A stretch of 64,000 bases of DNA, from NCBI RefSeq assembly GCF_009193295.2, contig NZ_CP059973.1:2976001-3040000 (forward strand), written 5' to 3'. The stretch is from Bacteroides luhongzhouii (GTDB lineage Bacteria; Bacteroidota; Bacteroidia; Bacteroidales; Bacteroidaceae). Positions within the stretch are counted from its first letter, which is position 1. Each line of letters starts with the position of its first letter. The notes under the pieces are model-generated. The model was not told where the DNA came from. It worked only from the letters and a program-made list of their open reading frames with translations, and ran no database searches. Positions 8,565-17,885 of this stretch are shown in pieces. A program made the position numbers and the translations under genes.

Positions 8565-9953
8565 ATGACAGAACATTTGAAACAAAAATTGAATGACTCC
8601 GCCGTACTCCGATGGAGCGTTCTTGCATTGGTCGCATTTACTATGCTATGCGGCTATTTCCTCACCGACGTAATGTCTCCTCTAAAACCCATGCTTGAGA
8701 AAGAACTATTATGGGACAGTCTTGATTATGGTTTCTTCACAAGCGCTTACGGATGGTTTAATGTATTCCTGTTGATGCTGATCTTCGGTGGTATCATTTT
8801 GGATAAGATGGGAGTCCGTTTCACTGGAATGGGAGCTTGTTTGCTGATGGTGCTGGGTTGTGGATTGAAATACTATGCGATTTCTACTACTTTCCCGGAA
8901 GGTGCCATGCTCTTCGGGTTCAAAACACAGGTGACTTTGGCTGCATTGGGGTATGCTATCTTCGGTGTAGGTGTGGAGATTGCCGGTATCACAGTTTCCA
9001 AGATTATCGTGAAATGGTTCAAGGGCAAGGAAATGGCATTGGCTATGGGACTTGAAATGGCTACGGCACGTATCGGAACAACTTTGGCAATGGTGCTCAC
9101 GGTTCCTTTGGCTGACTTCTTCGGATATACGGATGAGAGTGGCGCATTCCATACCAATATTCCTGCTCCAATTTTGTTTTGTCTGATTATGTTGTGCGTG
9201 GGTACGATTGCTTTCTTCCTTTATACTTTCTATGACAAGAAGCTGGATGCTTCTTTGGACGCAGAGGGATTGGAACCGGAAGAGCCGTTCCGTATGAAAG
9301 ATATTGTGTATATCATTACCAATAAAGGATTCTGGTTGATTGCATTACTCTGTGTATTGTTCTACTCGGCTGTATTCCCCTTTATCAAGTATGCTGCCGA
9401 CTTGATGGTGCAGAAATATAATGTAGATCCGAAGTTGGCGGGAACGATTCCCGGATTGTTACCGATTGGCGCGATTATCCTGACTCCGTTGTTCGGTTCG
9501 TTATATGACCGTATCGGTAAGGGAGCCACATTGATGGTCATCGGATCGTTGATGCTTATTTTTGTGCATACGATGTTTGCTCTGCCTATACTGAATATAT
9601 GGTGGTTTGCTACTATTATCATGATTATATTGGGATTTGCCTTCTCGTTGGTGCCTTCAGCTATGTGGCCATCTGTTCCGAAGATTATCCCGGAAAAACA
9701 GTTGGGTACAGCTTATGCATTGATTTTCTGGGTACAGAACTGGGGATTGATGGGTGTTCCTTTGCTGATTGGATGGGTGTTGAATACTTATTGCAAAGGT
9801 CCGGTAATAGACGGTGCACAGACTTATGACTACACGTTACCTATGACTGTTTTTGCTCTCTTTGGTGTGCTTGCTCTGATTGTGGCTTTGATGTTGAAGG
9901 CAGAGGACAAGAAGAAGGGATATGGTTTGGAAGAGGCGAATATCCAAAAGTAA
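8565..9953 (+). CDS. Major facilitator superfamily transporter
   Basis: This 462-residue integral membrane protein has about 12 hydrophobic helices. The MFS signature between helices 2 and 3 is GGIILDKMGVRFTG, and its repeat LFGSLYDRIGKGAT begins the second half. An acidic loop (EGLEPEEPF) separates the halves. The substrate cannot be told from sequence. It has its own promoter and is followed 98 bp later by a PqqD-like gene, with which it may be cotranscribed. Confidence 0.9.
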   Translation: MTEHLKQKLNDSAVLRWSVLALVAFTMLCGYFLTDVMSPLKPMLEKELLWDSLDYGFFTSAYGWFNVFLLMLIFGGIILDKMGVRFTGMGACLLMVLGCGLKYYAISTTFPEGAMLFGFKTQVTLAALGYAIFGVGVEIAGITVSKIIVKWFKGKEMALAMGLEMATARIGTTLAMVLTVPLADFFGYTDESGAFHTNIPAPILFCLIMLCVGTIAFFLYTFYDKKLDASLDAEGLEPEEPFRMKDIVYIITNKGFWLIALLCVLFYSAVFPFIKYAADLMVQKYNVDPKLAGTIPGLLPIGAIILTPLFGSLYDRIGKGATLMVIGSLMLIFVHTMFALPILNIWWFATIIMIILGFAFSLVPSAMWPSVPKIIPEKQLGTAYALIFWVQNWGLMGVPLLIGWVLNTYCKGPVIDGAQTYDYTLPMTVFALFGVLALIVALMLKAEDKKKGYGLEEANIQK

Positions 9954-10051
9954 CTAGGGAATTCGGTATCTAAAGTAACAAAGGAATTTTGTATCAAGGT
10001 GTAAACAAAAGAGTATCAGTATTAATACTCTGAAATAAAAAAATAAGAAGT

Positions 10052-10402
10052 ATGGCTGCCAAAGAGAAAATCAACCTGTTAGAGGTCATTCCCTGTCGCA
10101 GTGAACATATTACAGCAGAAAGGGAAGGGGAGACGATTGTGCTCTCCTTTCCCCGTTTTAAATATCCGTGGATGCAACGCTTCCTTGTGCCGAAAGGAAT
10201 GTCGAAAGAACTTCATGTGAAATTGGAAGAACACGGTACGGCTGTATGGGAACTGATAGATGGAAAACGCAATGTTCGTGAGATTATAGAAAAACTCGCA
10301 GAGCACTTTCAAAATGAAGAGGGCTACGAGTCACGTGTATCGGCTTATCTTTCTCAAATGCAGAAAGATGGATTTATAAAACTGATGACGCCAGTCGTAT
10401 AA
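10052..10402 (+). CDS. PqqD-like peptide-chaperone family protein (orphan)
   Basis: This 116-residue soluble protein resembles the PqqD fold: a central GTAVWELIDGKRNVREIIEKL motif region followed by a C-terminal helix and SQMQKDGFIKLM. PqqD proteins are small winged domains that bind a precursor peptide for a radical SAM maturase. No precursor peptide or radical SAM partner is seen nearby; rlmN is a different radical SAM class. The role is therefore open, and the family call rests on motif pattern. Confidence 0.8.
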   Translation: MAAKEKINLLEVIPCRSEHITAEREGETIVLSFPRFKYPWMQRFLVPKGMSKELHVKLEEHGTAVWELIDGKRNVREIIEKLAEHFQNEEGYESRVSAYLSQMQKDGFIKLMTPVV

Positions 10403-10417
10403 ATGGGAATTTATATT

Positions 10418-10572
10418 TCACCACAGAGGACACGGAGGACACCGAGTTCTTCTCTCTTTTTCCGTAAGTAAAACAGAGCGATAAATACGATTATAAATAC
10501 GTGAGGCTCTGTGGTACTCTATAGTGAATAAAAAAGATTAAACCTCTGTGTCCTCCGTGTCCTCTGTGGTGA
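10418..10572. repeat. 155-bp element bounded by 25-bp perfect inverted repeats
   Basis: A 25-bp arm at 10418-10442 (core CCACAGAGGACACGGAGGAC) is perfectly inverted at 10548-10572, with about 105 bp between. It fills the gap between two convergent genes. As RNA it would form a long hairpin from either strand. It contains no ORF and no clear -7 element. Confidence 0.75.
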
Positions 10573-10583
10573 CTCATTATTAT

Positions 10584-10868
10584 TTATTTGATAAATACAG
10601 CCCAAAGTATGACGGCAATTGCTATCAGGATACCCATGATAATAAGTGTTCCCCAAACAAAATAATTGCTGTCTTTCTCTTTCTTTTTCTCCGAGTCGTG
10701 GATAATACGTTCCATTTCTTCGGGAGTAGTATTGGGTAGTGGATAAGGTTCGTTGGTGCGGTTGAGATGCTTCAGTTTCTCGTTAGCACGTTCACGACGC
10801 AGTCGGGAAGCTTCCCGACCTTCACTAAGCCGGCGTATCATGTCGAGCATATGTCCTTCACCACCCAT
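10584..10868 (-). CDS. Small single-pass membrane protein
   Basis: This 94-residue hypothetical protein has a charged, arginine-rich N-terminal half (RRLSEGREASRLRRERANEK). A Lys/Glu stretch and one C-terminal membrane helix (about 71-92: VWGTLIIMGILIAIAVILWAV) follow. The topology suggests a cytoplasmic N-domain tethered by its tail. It lies 36 bp downstream of the DUF4831 gene on the same strand and is probably cotranscribed. ATG at codon 7 is an alternative start. The function is unknown. Confidence 0.75.
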   Translation of the reverse strand: MGGEGHMLDMIRRLSEGREASRLRRERANEKLKHLNRTNEPYPLPNTTPEEMERIIHDSEKKKEKDSNYFVWGTLIIMGILIAIAVILWAVFIK

Positions 10869-10904
10869 ATTCTTTATTTTTTAGAAGTTTAGTTTCTTGT
10901 TTTT

Positions 10905-11972
10905 CTATTTCCCTTCCTCTCTGTCTACTTTGAGCAATCCTCCCGTATTCGGATCAAAATAAACTTTGATGGTAGAATTCTTGTTGAACAAAACCGGAGC
11001 CAGATATTCTATCACACCGAATTGGGTAATAGGAAGCTCACCTTCGTAAAGTTTCTTTTTACCGTCGGTCAATGTAACCATAGCTTGTCCGGGTACGTTG
11101 TAGGCTATTCCATCCAAATCTTTCTTTTTCTTACCGTCTTCCTGCGGTATCTTGACAGATTTCAGGTCTTTCAGACTGATATAAAACGGAGTTCCTGCCA
11201 AATCATTGTTGGCAACTACACCTAACTTCTTTGAGAAACGGAAAGCAACTTCGTTGTTGAGTTCCTTGTCAGGAGTAAGGCGGACAGTGAATGTTCTCTC
11301 TTCCTTGTTGCAGGTGCCGGAGAACATTTGCGTCATGGCTTCTTCCTGTGCATTCAGATTGTCGAGCATAATCTTAAGTTGTGCTCCGTCTGAAGGCATA
11401 TTATCAGCTTGTCCGCGCAATAAGGCATTCTTGCTTTCGCGGATGTTATAGATTTCTTTAGCTACCAGCTCGGCCATCTTGGCGGTAGAGCTAGCCATCA
11501 GAATCTCTTCGGTCAGGAATTCACGAGGATTTGCTTTCTTTTGGAGGACTGTGGGAGCGGGAGCGGCTTTTTTGCCTACACTGCTGTTGCTGTAAGGAAC
11601 ATTGATTGTTTTCACAATGCCATCCTCTGTCAGTTCCATGAGCGGTGCTACTGTCTTATCCTTCAATTTTACGAAATACGTCGTTTCGCTGTTGGGCACA
11701 CCTACGGATTTCACTTTTACGCTAGCCAGTTCCCAGTACTCTTCAGGGTCGGCGGAGACGTTGGTCAGTCGCAGGTAACGATCAGCATATTTGCTGAATT
11801 CTCCCGGAGTATAGTTGACTTTGTTGGCTTTTATTTCAAGTTCTATTTGGGTTTTGGGAAGACTGTAAACCACTCCATAGTCTTTTCCCCGGGTAACTCC
11901 TGTCAGTACTTCGGTTTGTGCATAGGCGGACGTTGTCATAAGTAGTCCTGCTGCTATAATCAACTTTTTCAT
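10905..11972 (-). CDS. DUF4831 family secreted protein
   Basis: This 355-residue protein has an N-terminal signal peptide cleaved near SAYAQT, so it is exported. The sequence matches the Bacteroidetes DUF4831 family (e.g. PREFLTEEILMASSTAKMAE). No catalytic motif is apparent. A -7 element at 12001-12009 on the minus strand lies about 29 nt before the ATG. The membrane protein gene at 10584-10868 follows in the same direction. Confidence 0.87.
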   Translation of the reverse strand: MKKLIIAAGLLMTTSAYAQTEVLTGVTRGKDYGVVYSLPKTQIELEIKANKVNYTPGEFSKYADRYLRLTNVSADPEEYWELASVKVKSVGVPNSETTYFVKLKDKTVAPLMELTEDGIVKTINVPYSNSSVGKKAAPAPTVLQKKANPREFLTEEILMASSTAKMAELVAKEIYNIRESKNALLRGQADNMPSDGAQLKIMLDNLNAQEEAMTQMFSGTCNKEERTFTVRLTPDKELNNEVAFRFSKKLGVVANNDLAGTPFYISLKDLKSVKIPQEDGKKKKDLDGIAYNVPGQAMVTLTDGKKKLYEGELPITQFGVIEYLAPVLFNKNSTIKVYFDPNTGGLLKVDREEGK

Positions 11973-12000
11973 ATTCGGTTCTTTTTAACTGGTTTTGAAA

Positions 12001-12009
12001 ACAAAGTTA
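12001..12009 (-). promoter_or_regulatory. -7 promoter element for the DUF4831 gene
   Basis: On the minus strand this reads TAACTTTGT, a full match to TAnnTTTGY, 29 nt before the start codon. Confidence 0.55.
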
Positions 12010-12044
12010 ATGAAGTTATTGAAAAAACTGTAAGTTCTTAACTT

Positions 12045-13556
12045 TTATTCGCTTACAAGTCGCCACGCTGTCGGCAGACAGGTGATAATATCGCTTGCGA
12101 TCATTCCGATCATTCCTTGCTTCTTTTGAGCGACATCGCCCGCCAATCCGTGAATGTAAGTGCCGATTTTAGCGGCTTCTTCGGTTGGATAACCTTGGGC
12201 AAGCAGTGCCAGGATTACTCCGGTCAGTACGTCACCGCTACCCCCGGTTGCCATTCCCGGATTTCCGGTTGGGTTGAAGAAACATTTACCTTCGGGGGTG
12301 ATGATGGTGGAGTAGGCTCCTTTTAAAATTATATGGACATGGGCGGCACGGGCCAGTTCGCAAGCCTTCATCAGACGTTCGTAAGAGTCCTGGCATTTAC
12401 CGGTCAGACGTTCCAGCTCTTTTGGATGCGGGGTGAGGATGGAGCCCTTCGGCAAGTGGGTAAGGGCATGACGGTGGTTGGCGAGGATATTAAGAGCGTC
12501 GGCATCCACTACAACAGGAGTTTGGCAGTGCTCCAGTTGCTCCAGTAGGGCGGCTTCCGTTTCCTCGTTTCGTCCCAGTCCCGGGCCGATACCGACTGCT
12601 TGATAATCGTCCGTGTCGGTAGGTATGGCAAAACAGGTTTCGTTGGCGTCAGTTTCTACGATTGCTTCGGGTATGGAGGTCTGCAAGATGTCGTTGTTGC
12701 ACATTGGAGCATGAACAGTCAGCAGCCCTACTCCCGAACGGAGGCAGGCGCGGGCAGCGAGCACAGAGGCCCCTGCCATTCCTTTTGAACCGGCAATCAG
12801 CAGTGCATGACCGAAGTTTCCCTTGTGGGCAAACTGTTTGCGTGGCTTGATGAGTGAACGGATTTCCTCTATTTCCAACATTTCGTAGTTCGTTTCCATC
12901 TCTTCAATACCGTCTTCGCTCAATTGGATGTCCAACAATTCCCATTCTCCGACAAATTCAGTGTTTTCTGCGAAAAGAAAGGCGAGCTTCGGCAGTTGCA
13001 GACTGAAAGTTACGTCGGCACGGATAATATTAGCTTTTACGTTGAATGTATTTTCTTCTCCCATCAGTCCGGAAGGAATGTCGATGGCTACTACCATGGC
13101 AGGGGAAGAATTGATGTATTTCACTACGGCAGCGAATCCGCCGCTCAACGGTTTGTTCAGGCCTGAACCGAATAATCCGTCAATTACCAGATGGTCGGGC
13201 GTTAGGGCGGGAGGTACGAATTGGGTACTGATTTCGTGGAATTTTACTTCTTCCATCATTTCTACCAGTTCTTTATTGGTCTGGCAGTCGGGCGAAAGTT
13301 CTCCTTTCGTGTTGAAGAGAAATACCTCGATCTTATATCCTTTTTCAGCCATCATGCGGGCTACGGCAAGAGCGTCTCCGCCATTATTCCCCGGCCCGGC
13401 AAAGATGGTGACCGGTGTTTCCGTATTCCATCTGTCTGTGATGGCTTTTGTTAATGCGGTTGCTGCACGTTCCATCAGGTCGATTGATGCAATAGGTTCG
13501 TTCTCAATGGTATAAGCGTCCAATTTCTTGATACTGCTGCTTGGAAATATTTTCAT
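12045..13556 (-). CDS. nnr: Bifunctional NAD(P)H-hydrate epimerase / ADP-dependent NAD(P)H-hydrate dehydratase
   Basis: This metabolite-repair enzyme restores NAD(P)H from its damaged hydrates. The N-terminal YjeF_N domain (1 to about 215) epimerises R- and S-hydrates and shows FAGPGNNGGDALAVAR and the VIDGLFGSGLN motif. The C-terminal ribokinase-like domain (about 230-503) dehydrates the S form with ADP; it shows HKGNFGHALLIAGS, GIGPGLGRNEET, LTPHPKELERL and the catalytic GSGDVLTG. The length of 503 matches fused Nnr proteins. Its own -7 element lies at 13583-13591. Confidence 0.95.
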   Translation of the reverse strand: MKIFPSSSIKKLDAYTIENEPIASIDLMERAATALTKAITDRWNTETPVTIFAGPGNNGGDALAVARMMAEKGYKIEVFLFNTKGELSPDCQTNKELVEMMEEVKFHEISTQFVPPALTPDHLVIDGLFGSGLNKPLSGGFAAVVKYINSSPAMVVAIDIPSGLMGEENTFNVKANIIRADVTFSLQLPKLAFLFAENTEFVGEWELLDIQLSEDGIEEMETNYEMLEIEEIRSLIKPRKQFAHKGNFGHALLIAGSKGMAGASVLAARACLRSGVGLLTVHAPMCNNDILQTSIPEAIVETDANETCFAIPTDTDDYQAVGIGPGLGRNEETEAALLEQLEHCQTPVVVDADALNILANHRHALTHLPKGSILTPHPKELERLTGKCQDSYERLMKACELARAAHVHIILKGAYSTIITPEGKCFFNPTGNPGMATGGSGDVLTGVILALLAQGYPTEEAAKIGTYIHGLAGDVAQKKQGMIGMIASDIITCLPTAWRLVSE

Positions 13557-13582
13557 TGCGATGTTCTTTTAGTTTTCGGATT

Positions 13583-13591
13583 ACAAATGTA
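13583..13591 (-). promoter_or_regulatory. -7 promoter element for nnr
   Basis: On the minus strand this reads TACATTTGT, matching TAnnTTTGY, 27 nt upstream of the nnr start. Confidence 0.55.
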
Positions 13592-14627
13592 CATGATTCT
13601 TCTGACTTTTCCCGTTTGTTGTGGGAAGAAAACCATAATTGCAACTTTTAATTCATCATTAGTTCTATCTTTTGGTCAAAGAAATATCTGCTTTTGAACT
13701 ATTAAGTGTTAGAATAACTCCGCCAAAAAATAATTCAATGCTGCACCATTATGAACTTACTTTTATTTCTCCCTGAAAAAGATTTCTTCATTTCATTTCT
13801 CATATTCTCATTGTTTTTCGATAAACGAAAGATAATCAAATAGATATCTTATGAGAAACACTTTTTCAAAACGGTATTTCTCATAAGTTCTCCCATATTT
13901 TGGCTCAAAAGCCACCTTGTTCTCATAGTATTTCAGGGTATTTCTCATAGTCAAAAGCCATTCTTTCTTCCTTTTTTCTTTCAGCCTGCCTTATTTTTAT
14001 CAGGAAATGAAGCTACTATTTAGATAAAATAGTGGCTTTTTGCTTGAAGATACTCGTTGGTCTCGATTGTCCCATATATTGTGGGAAAGTATTCCCGTAT
14101 ATTGAAGGAAAACTTTCCCACAAAATAAGGGAATACTTTCCCAAGCCTTAGGGAATCTTTTCCCACAATATGTGGGACTAAGACACTGTGTATGGAAGCA
14201 AGCAAAAGGAATGCATAGTTCTATTTATTCAATGTCAGCTTCCGGCACACTACACTATGAGAAATGAAGCAAAATCCGGGTTATTTTGCGAAGAAACTAT
14301 GAGAAATGCCTGTTTTAAAATCATTTCTCATAGTCTATCTTATTAGTTTACTGCCACTTGTGTCTTATTTATGAGAATATGAGAAATGAAAATGAAAAAT
14401 CTTTTTCTGTAGAGGGGCGGATGGAAATCGTGTTTAGTTTATCTCCATACCTTCTTGAACAAACTTTTGATACGCCCCTTCCCCTGATTAAGCCTTTGAT
14501 TATTTGCCGTTTCCGATAAAAATGTTATCTTTGGAGATAGGTAATGTGCATCAGCATCACATTAATTTCCTGTGCTCACAATGAATTAGAATCTAAATAA
14601 CGGATTGTTTAATCTTCTAAAGTTTGC
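13592..14627. other. 1.0-kb AT-rich gap with repeated ATGAGAAAT-type words
   Basis: I see no supported gene here. The gap holds many copies of CTATGAGAAATG or its complement (near 13855, 13880, 13922, 13943, 14255, 14297 and 14321). Several are spaced in multiples of about 21 bp; 14255 to 14297 is exactly 42. An ordered 23-bp-period array lies at 14071-14175 (listed separately). A near -7 match, TATCTTTGG at 14525-14533, may start the transcript of the following winged-helix gene. Confidence 0.6.
14071..14175. repeat. Tandem array, 22-23 bp period, GGGAA(n)CTTTCCC units
   Basis: CCC blocks start at 14071, 14094, 14117, 14140 and 14162, so the spacings are 23, 23, 23 and 22. Each unit is a degenerate palindrome of GGGAA...TTCCC type separated by variable AT-rich spacers. 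There is no coding potential. Confidence 0.75.
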
Positions 14628-14852
14628 ATGATGGAAAAGACAAAAATTGGCTCGAATGCCGGGAAAGTATGGCGTATCTTAAATGAAAAAGGTGAACTTT
14701 CAATGTTCGATTTGTGCCGTGAATTAAGTTTGACGTTTGAAGACGTAGCTCTCGCTATTGGTTGGCTGGCCCGAGAAGACAAAATCTTTTTGAGGAAAAG
14801 AGAAGGAATGCTTTTTGCCAGTATCGAAAATGTCGAATTTACTTTTGGTTAA
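14628..14852 (+). CDS. Small winged helix-turn-helix protein
   Basis: This 74-residue protein fits the small winged-helix family found in Bacteroides (DUF2582-like). The N-terminus reads GSNAGKVWRILNEKGELSM, followed by a recognition-helix region (TFEDVALAIGWLAREDKI) and a short C-terminal wing. It probably binds DNA or acts as a small adaptor; its targets are unknown. ATG codons at 14628 and 14631 are both possible starts. It stands alone between a repeat-rich gap and the peptide transporter gene. Confidence 0.82.
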   Translation: MMEKTKIGSNAGKVWRILNEKGELSMFDLCRELSLTFEDVALAIGWLAREDKIFLRKREGMLFASIENVEFTFG

Positions 14853-15007
14853 GGTGGTAGCTAACCTCCATTTAAGATAGATTTCCACTTTATTATTTAC
14901 ACTGCTAAAAAAGTAATGAAGTGGATGAGTAGGATTTTTTATGCTCGTTTTTACTATTCCCCCTATTATTCTGTTTGATAAGAGAAGCATCTAATCTACT
15001 TTTTCTG

Positions 15008-15016
15008 TACCTTTGC
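15008..15016 (+). promoter_or_regulatory. -7 promoter element for the POT transporter
   Basis: TACCTTTGC matches TAnnTTTGY and lies 30 nt before the ATG at 15046. A TTTG occurs at 14974-14977, somewhat far for a -33 box. Confidence 0.55.
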
Positions 15017-15045
15017 ACCCCATAAACTACTAAACACATAAATTC

Positions 15046-16590
15046 ATGAGTGCATTGAAAGGGCATCCGAAAGGCCTTTATTTGATTTTCGCGACAAGCA
15101 CGGCAGAACGTTTCAGTTACTACGGTATGCGTGCGATCTTTATTCTTTTCCTGACGCAGGCATTATTGTTTGATAAAGAAGCGGCAGCATCCATCTACGG
15201 AAGTTATACCGGATTAGTTTATTTAACCCCGTTGATTGGCGGATACATTGCCGATAAATATTGGGGAATCCGTCGCTCCGTGTTTTGGGGAGCGGTGATG
15301 ATGGCAGTCGGACAATTCCTGATGTTTATGAGTGCCTCCACTTTAGATAATACGAACCTTGCCCACTGGATGATGTATGGTGGACTCGGCTTCCTGATTC
15401 TGGGCAATGGTTGCTTCAAACCCACTGTCTCTTCTCTGGTAGGTCAGCTCTACGAACCCGGAGACAGGCGGCTGGATGCTGCATACACCATTTTTTATAT
15501 GGGAGTGAATGTAGGCTCTTTTGCTGCCCCTTTGATTTGTGGTTATCTGGGTGATACCGGTGATCCGCACGACTTTAAATGGGGATTTCTTGCAGCCGGA
15601 ATCATGACACTGTTCACCGTTGTTCTTTTCGAGACTCAAAAGAATAAATATCTTTTTTCTCCTTCCGGAGAACCGATTGGCATTATCCCCGATGCTAAAC
15701 GTGAAAAGAAAGAAGACAAGGCCGATCATATCTCACACCCGAAGATGGACAAACGTACCAAAGTACGTAATACCCTTGTAATCACAATTCTTACCATTGC
15801 TTTAATAGCCTTCTTTAACTATGCATTTGAAGGTGACTGGGTGAGCATCGGCATTTTTACCGCCTGCATTGTTTTCCCTGTTCTGATCCTGTTAGACGGT
15901 TCATTGACCAAAATAGAACGCAGCCGTATTTTCGTTATCTATATAGTAGCTTTCTTTGTCATCTTCTTCTGGGCAGCCTACGAACAGGCGGGAGCTTCTT
16001 TAACTCTCTTTGCGTCCGAACAGACGAATCGTGACATATTCGGTTGGGAAATGCCGGCTTCGTGGTTTCAATCTTTCAATCCCCTGTTTGTAGTTATCCT
16101 GGCATATATCATGCCGGGTGTGTGGGGCTTCCTGAACAAGAGAAAGATGGAACCCGCTTCTCCTAGCAAACAAGCGATTGGTCTGTTACTCCTGTCTTTA
16201 GGTTATCTTTTCATCTGTTTCGGAGTGAAAGATGCTGTTCCCGGAGTGAAAGTGAGCATGATTTGGCTGACAGGACTTTACTTTATTCATACCATGGGTG
16301 AAATAGCCTTGTCGCCTATCGGACTTTCAATGGTAAATAAATTGAGTCCGCTGCGTTTCGCCTCCCTGATGATGGGAATCTGGTATCTGTCTACTGCCAC
16401 CGCCAATAAATTTGCGGGAATGTTGAGCGGACTCTATCCGGAAGCCGGGAAAGTGAAATCAATCTTTGGTTATCAGATTGCTACCATGTATGATTTCTTT
16501 ATGGTATTCGTCGTGATGTCCGGTGTTGCTTCGTTGATTCTGTTCCTTCTCTCGAAGAAATTACAGAAGATGATGCACGGGGTAGAATAA
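15046..16590 (+). CDS. POT/PTR family proton-dependent oligopeptide transporter
   Basis: This 514-residue inner-membrane transporter takes up di- and tripeptides with protons. The family signature is clear: an ExxERFxYYG-type N-terminal motif (TAERFSYYGMRAIF), GGYIADKYWGIRRS, GNGCFKPTVSSLVGQLY, and FYMGVNVGSFAAPLICGYLGD. About 12-14 hydrophobic helices are present. It is monocistronic by spacing and has its own promoter. Confidence 0.94.
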   Translation: MSALKGHPKGLYLIFATSTAERFSYYGMRAIFILFLTQALLFDKEAAASIYGSYTGLVYLTPLIGGYIADKYWGIRRSVFWGAVMMAVGQFLMFMSASTLDNTNLAHWMMYGGLGFLILGNGCFKPTVSSLVGQLYEPGDRRLDAAYTIFYMGVNVGSFAAPLICGYLGDTGDPHDFKWGFLAAGIMTLFTVVLFETQKNKYLFSPSGEPIGIIPDAKREKKEDKADHISHPKMDKRTKVRNTLVITILTIALIAFFNYAFEGDWVSIGIFTACIVFPVLILLDGSLTKIERSRIFVIYIVAFFVIFFWAAYEQAGASLTLFASEQTNRDIFGWEMPASWFQSFNPLFVVILAYIMPGVWGFLNKRKMEPASPSKQAIGLLLLSLGYLFICFGVKDAVPGVKVSMIWLTGLYFIHTMGEIALSPIGLSMVNKLSPLRFASLMMGIWYLSTATANKFAGMLSGLYPEAGKVKSIFGYQIATMYDFFMVFVVMSGVASLILFLLSKKLQKMMHGVE

Positions 16591-16597
16591 AAAATCG

Positions 16598-16606
16598 TAT
16601 TTTTGC
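16598..16606 (+). promoter_or_regulatory. -7 promoter element for hpt
   Basis: TATTTTTGC matches TAnnTTTGY and lies 33 nt before the hpt ATG. Confidence 0.5.
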
Positions 16607-16630
16607 AAGGTTATTTTTAAATTACTGGTT

Positions 16631-17167
16631 ATGGATACCATTCAGATAAAAGACAAATTGTTTACCGTTTCTATTAAGGAACAAGATATTCAGAAGGAAG
16701 TGATTCGTGTAGCGAACGAAATTAACCGCGATTTGGCAGGTAAGAATCCGCTTTTCCTTAGTGTGTTGAACGGTTCGTTCATGTTTACCGCTGATTTACT
16801 GAAGCACATCACTATCCCTTGTGAAATTTCATTTGTGAAGTTGGCGTCTTATCAGGGTATCACTTCCACCGGAGTGATTAAAGAGGTAATCGGCCTGAAT
16901 GAAGACATTGCCGGACGTACCATTGTGATCGTAGAAGATATCGTAGATACGGGACTGACGATGCAGCGACTGCTCGAAACATTAGGTACACGCAATCCCG
17001 AAGCCATTCATATCGCTTCTCTGTTAGTGAAACCAGAAAAGCTCAAGGTAAACCTCAACATTGAATATGTAGCGATGGAAATCCCGAACGACTTTATCGT
17101 AGGTTACGGACTGGATTATGATGGTTTCGGACGTAATTATCCCGATATTTATACAGTAGTAGATTAA
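16631..17167 (+). CDS. hpt: Hypoxanthine phosphoribosyltransferase
   Basis: This purine-salvage enzyme converts hypoxanthine (and usually guanine) plus PRPP to IMP or GMP. The 178-residue length is typical. The PRPP-binding loop VIVEDIVDTGLTM and the substrate-region motif NDFIVGYGLDYD are intact, as is LSVLNGSFMFTADL near the N-terminus. It is followed 59 bp later by adk, a functionally related nucleotide gene. Confidence 0.95.
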   Translation: MDTIQIKDKLFTVSIKEQDIQKEVIRVANEINRDLAGKNPLFLSVLNGSFMFTADLLKHITIPCEISFVKLASYQGITSTGVIKEVIGLNEDIAGRTIVIVEDIVDTGLTMQRLLETLGTRNPEAIHIASLLVKPEKLKVNLNIEYVAMEIPNDFIVGYGLDYDGFGRNYPDIYTVVD

Positions 17168-17226
17168 TATTAAATAGGTACCAGTTTAAATGGTAAATAG
17201 TAAATCGTTAAATTGTAAATAACAAA

Positions 17227-17796
17227 ATGTTGAACATCGTAATTTTCGGTGCTCCGGGTTCAGGAAAAGGAACACAGAGCGAACGTATCGTAGAAAAGTA
17301 TGGAATCAATCACATCTCAACAGGAGATGTATTGCGTGCTGAAATTAAGAATGGCACAGAACTGGGTAAAACAGCTAAAGGTTACATCGACCAAGGTCAA
17401 TTGATTCCTGATGAATTAATGATTGATATTCTGGCAAGCGTATTCGACAGCTTCAAAGATAGCAAAGGTGTAATTTTCGACGGTTTCCCAAGAACAATTG
17501 CACAGGCAGAAGCATTGAAGAAAATGTTGGCAGAAAGAGGACAGGACGTTTCTATAATGGTTGACCTGGATGTTCCGGAAGAAGAACTGATGGTACGTCT
17601 GATTAAACGTGGCAAGGATTCCGGTCGTGCTGATGATAACGAAGAGACAATCAAAAAACGTCTGCACGTATATCATTCACAGACTGCTCCACTGATCGAC
17701 TGGTACAAGAACGAAAAGAAATACCAACACATCAACGGCTTGGGTACTATGGAAGGTATCTTCGCTGATATCTGCGAAGCAGTAGATAAATTGTAA
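17227..17796 (+). CDS. adk: Adenylate kinase
   Basis: It catalyses ATP + AMP to 2 ADP. The 189-residue protein starts with the P-loop FGAPGSGKGTQ. The AMP-binding region HISTGDVLRAEI and the DGFPRTIAQAE motif follow. The LID is the short type without zinc cysteines (KRGKDSGRADDNEETIKKR). A stem at 17820-17828 / 17856-17864 lies in the gap to obgE. The start is fixed by the P-loop at residue 7. Confidence 0.97.
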   Translation: MLNIVIFGAPGSGKGTQSERIVEKYGINHISTGDVLRAEIKNGTELGKTAKGYIDQGQLIPDELMIDILASVFDSFKDSKGVIFDGFPRTIAQAEALKKMLAERGQDVSIMVDLDVPEEELMVRLIKRGKDSGRADDNEETIKKRLHVYHSQTAPLIDWYKNEKKYQHINGLGTMEGIFADICEAVDKL

Positions 17797-17885
17797 TAAT
17801 ACAATATTATAAATAAATAAGTCAGTAGCCGGAGTGTTCTAATTAACTGCTCTAACTACTGACTACTTTAATTACTTGAAAAAAT

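Noticed and set aside
10418..10572. Invertible promoter (phase switch)
   Set aside because: Inverted ends suit one, but there is no TAnnTTTGY element inside and both neighbours converge on it, so there is no gene to switch.
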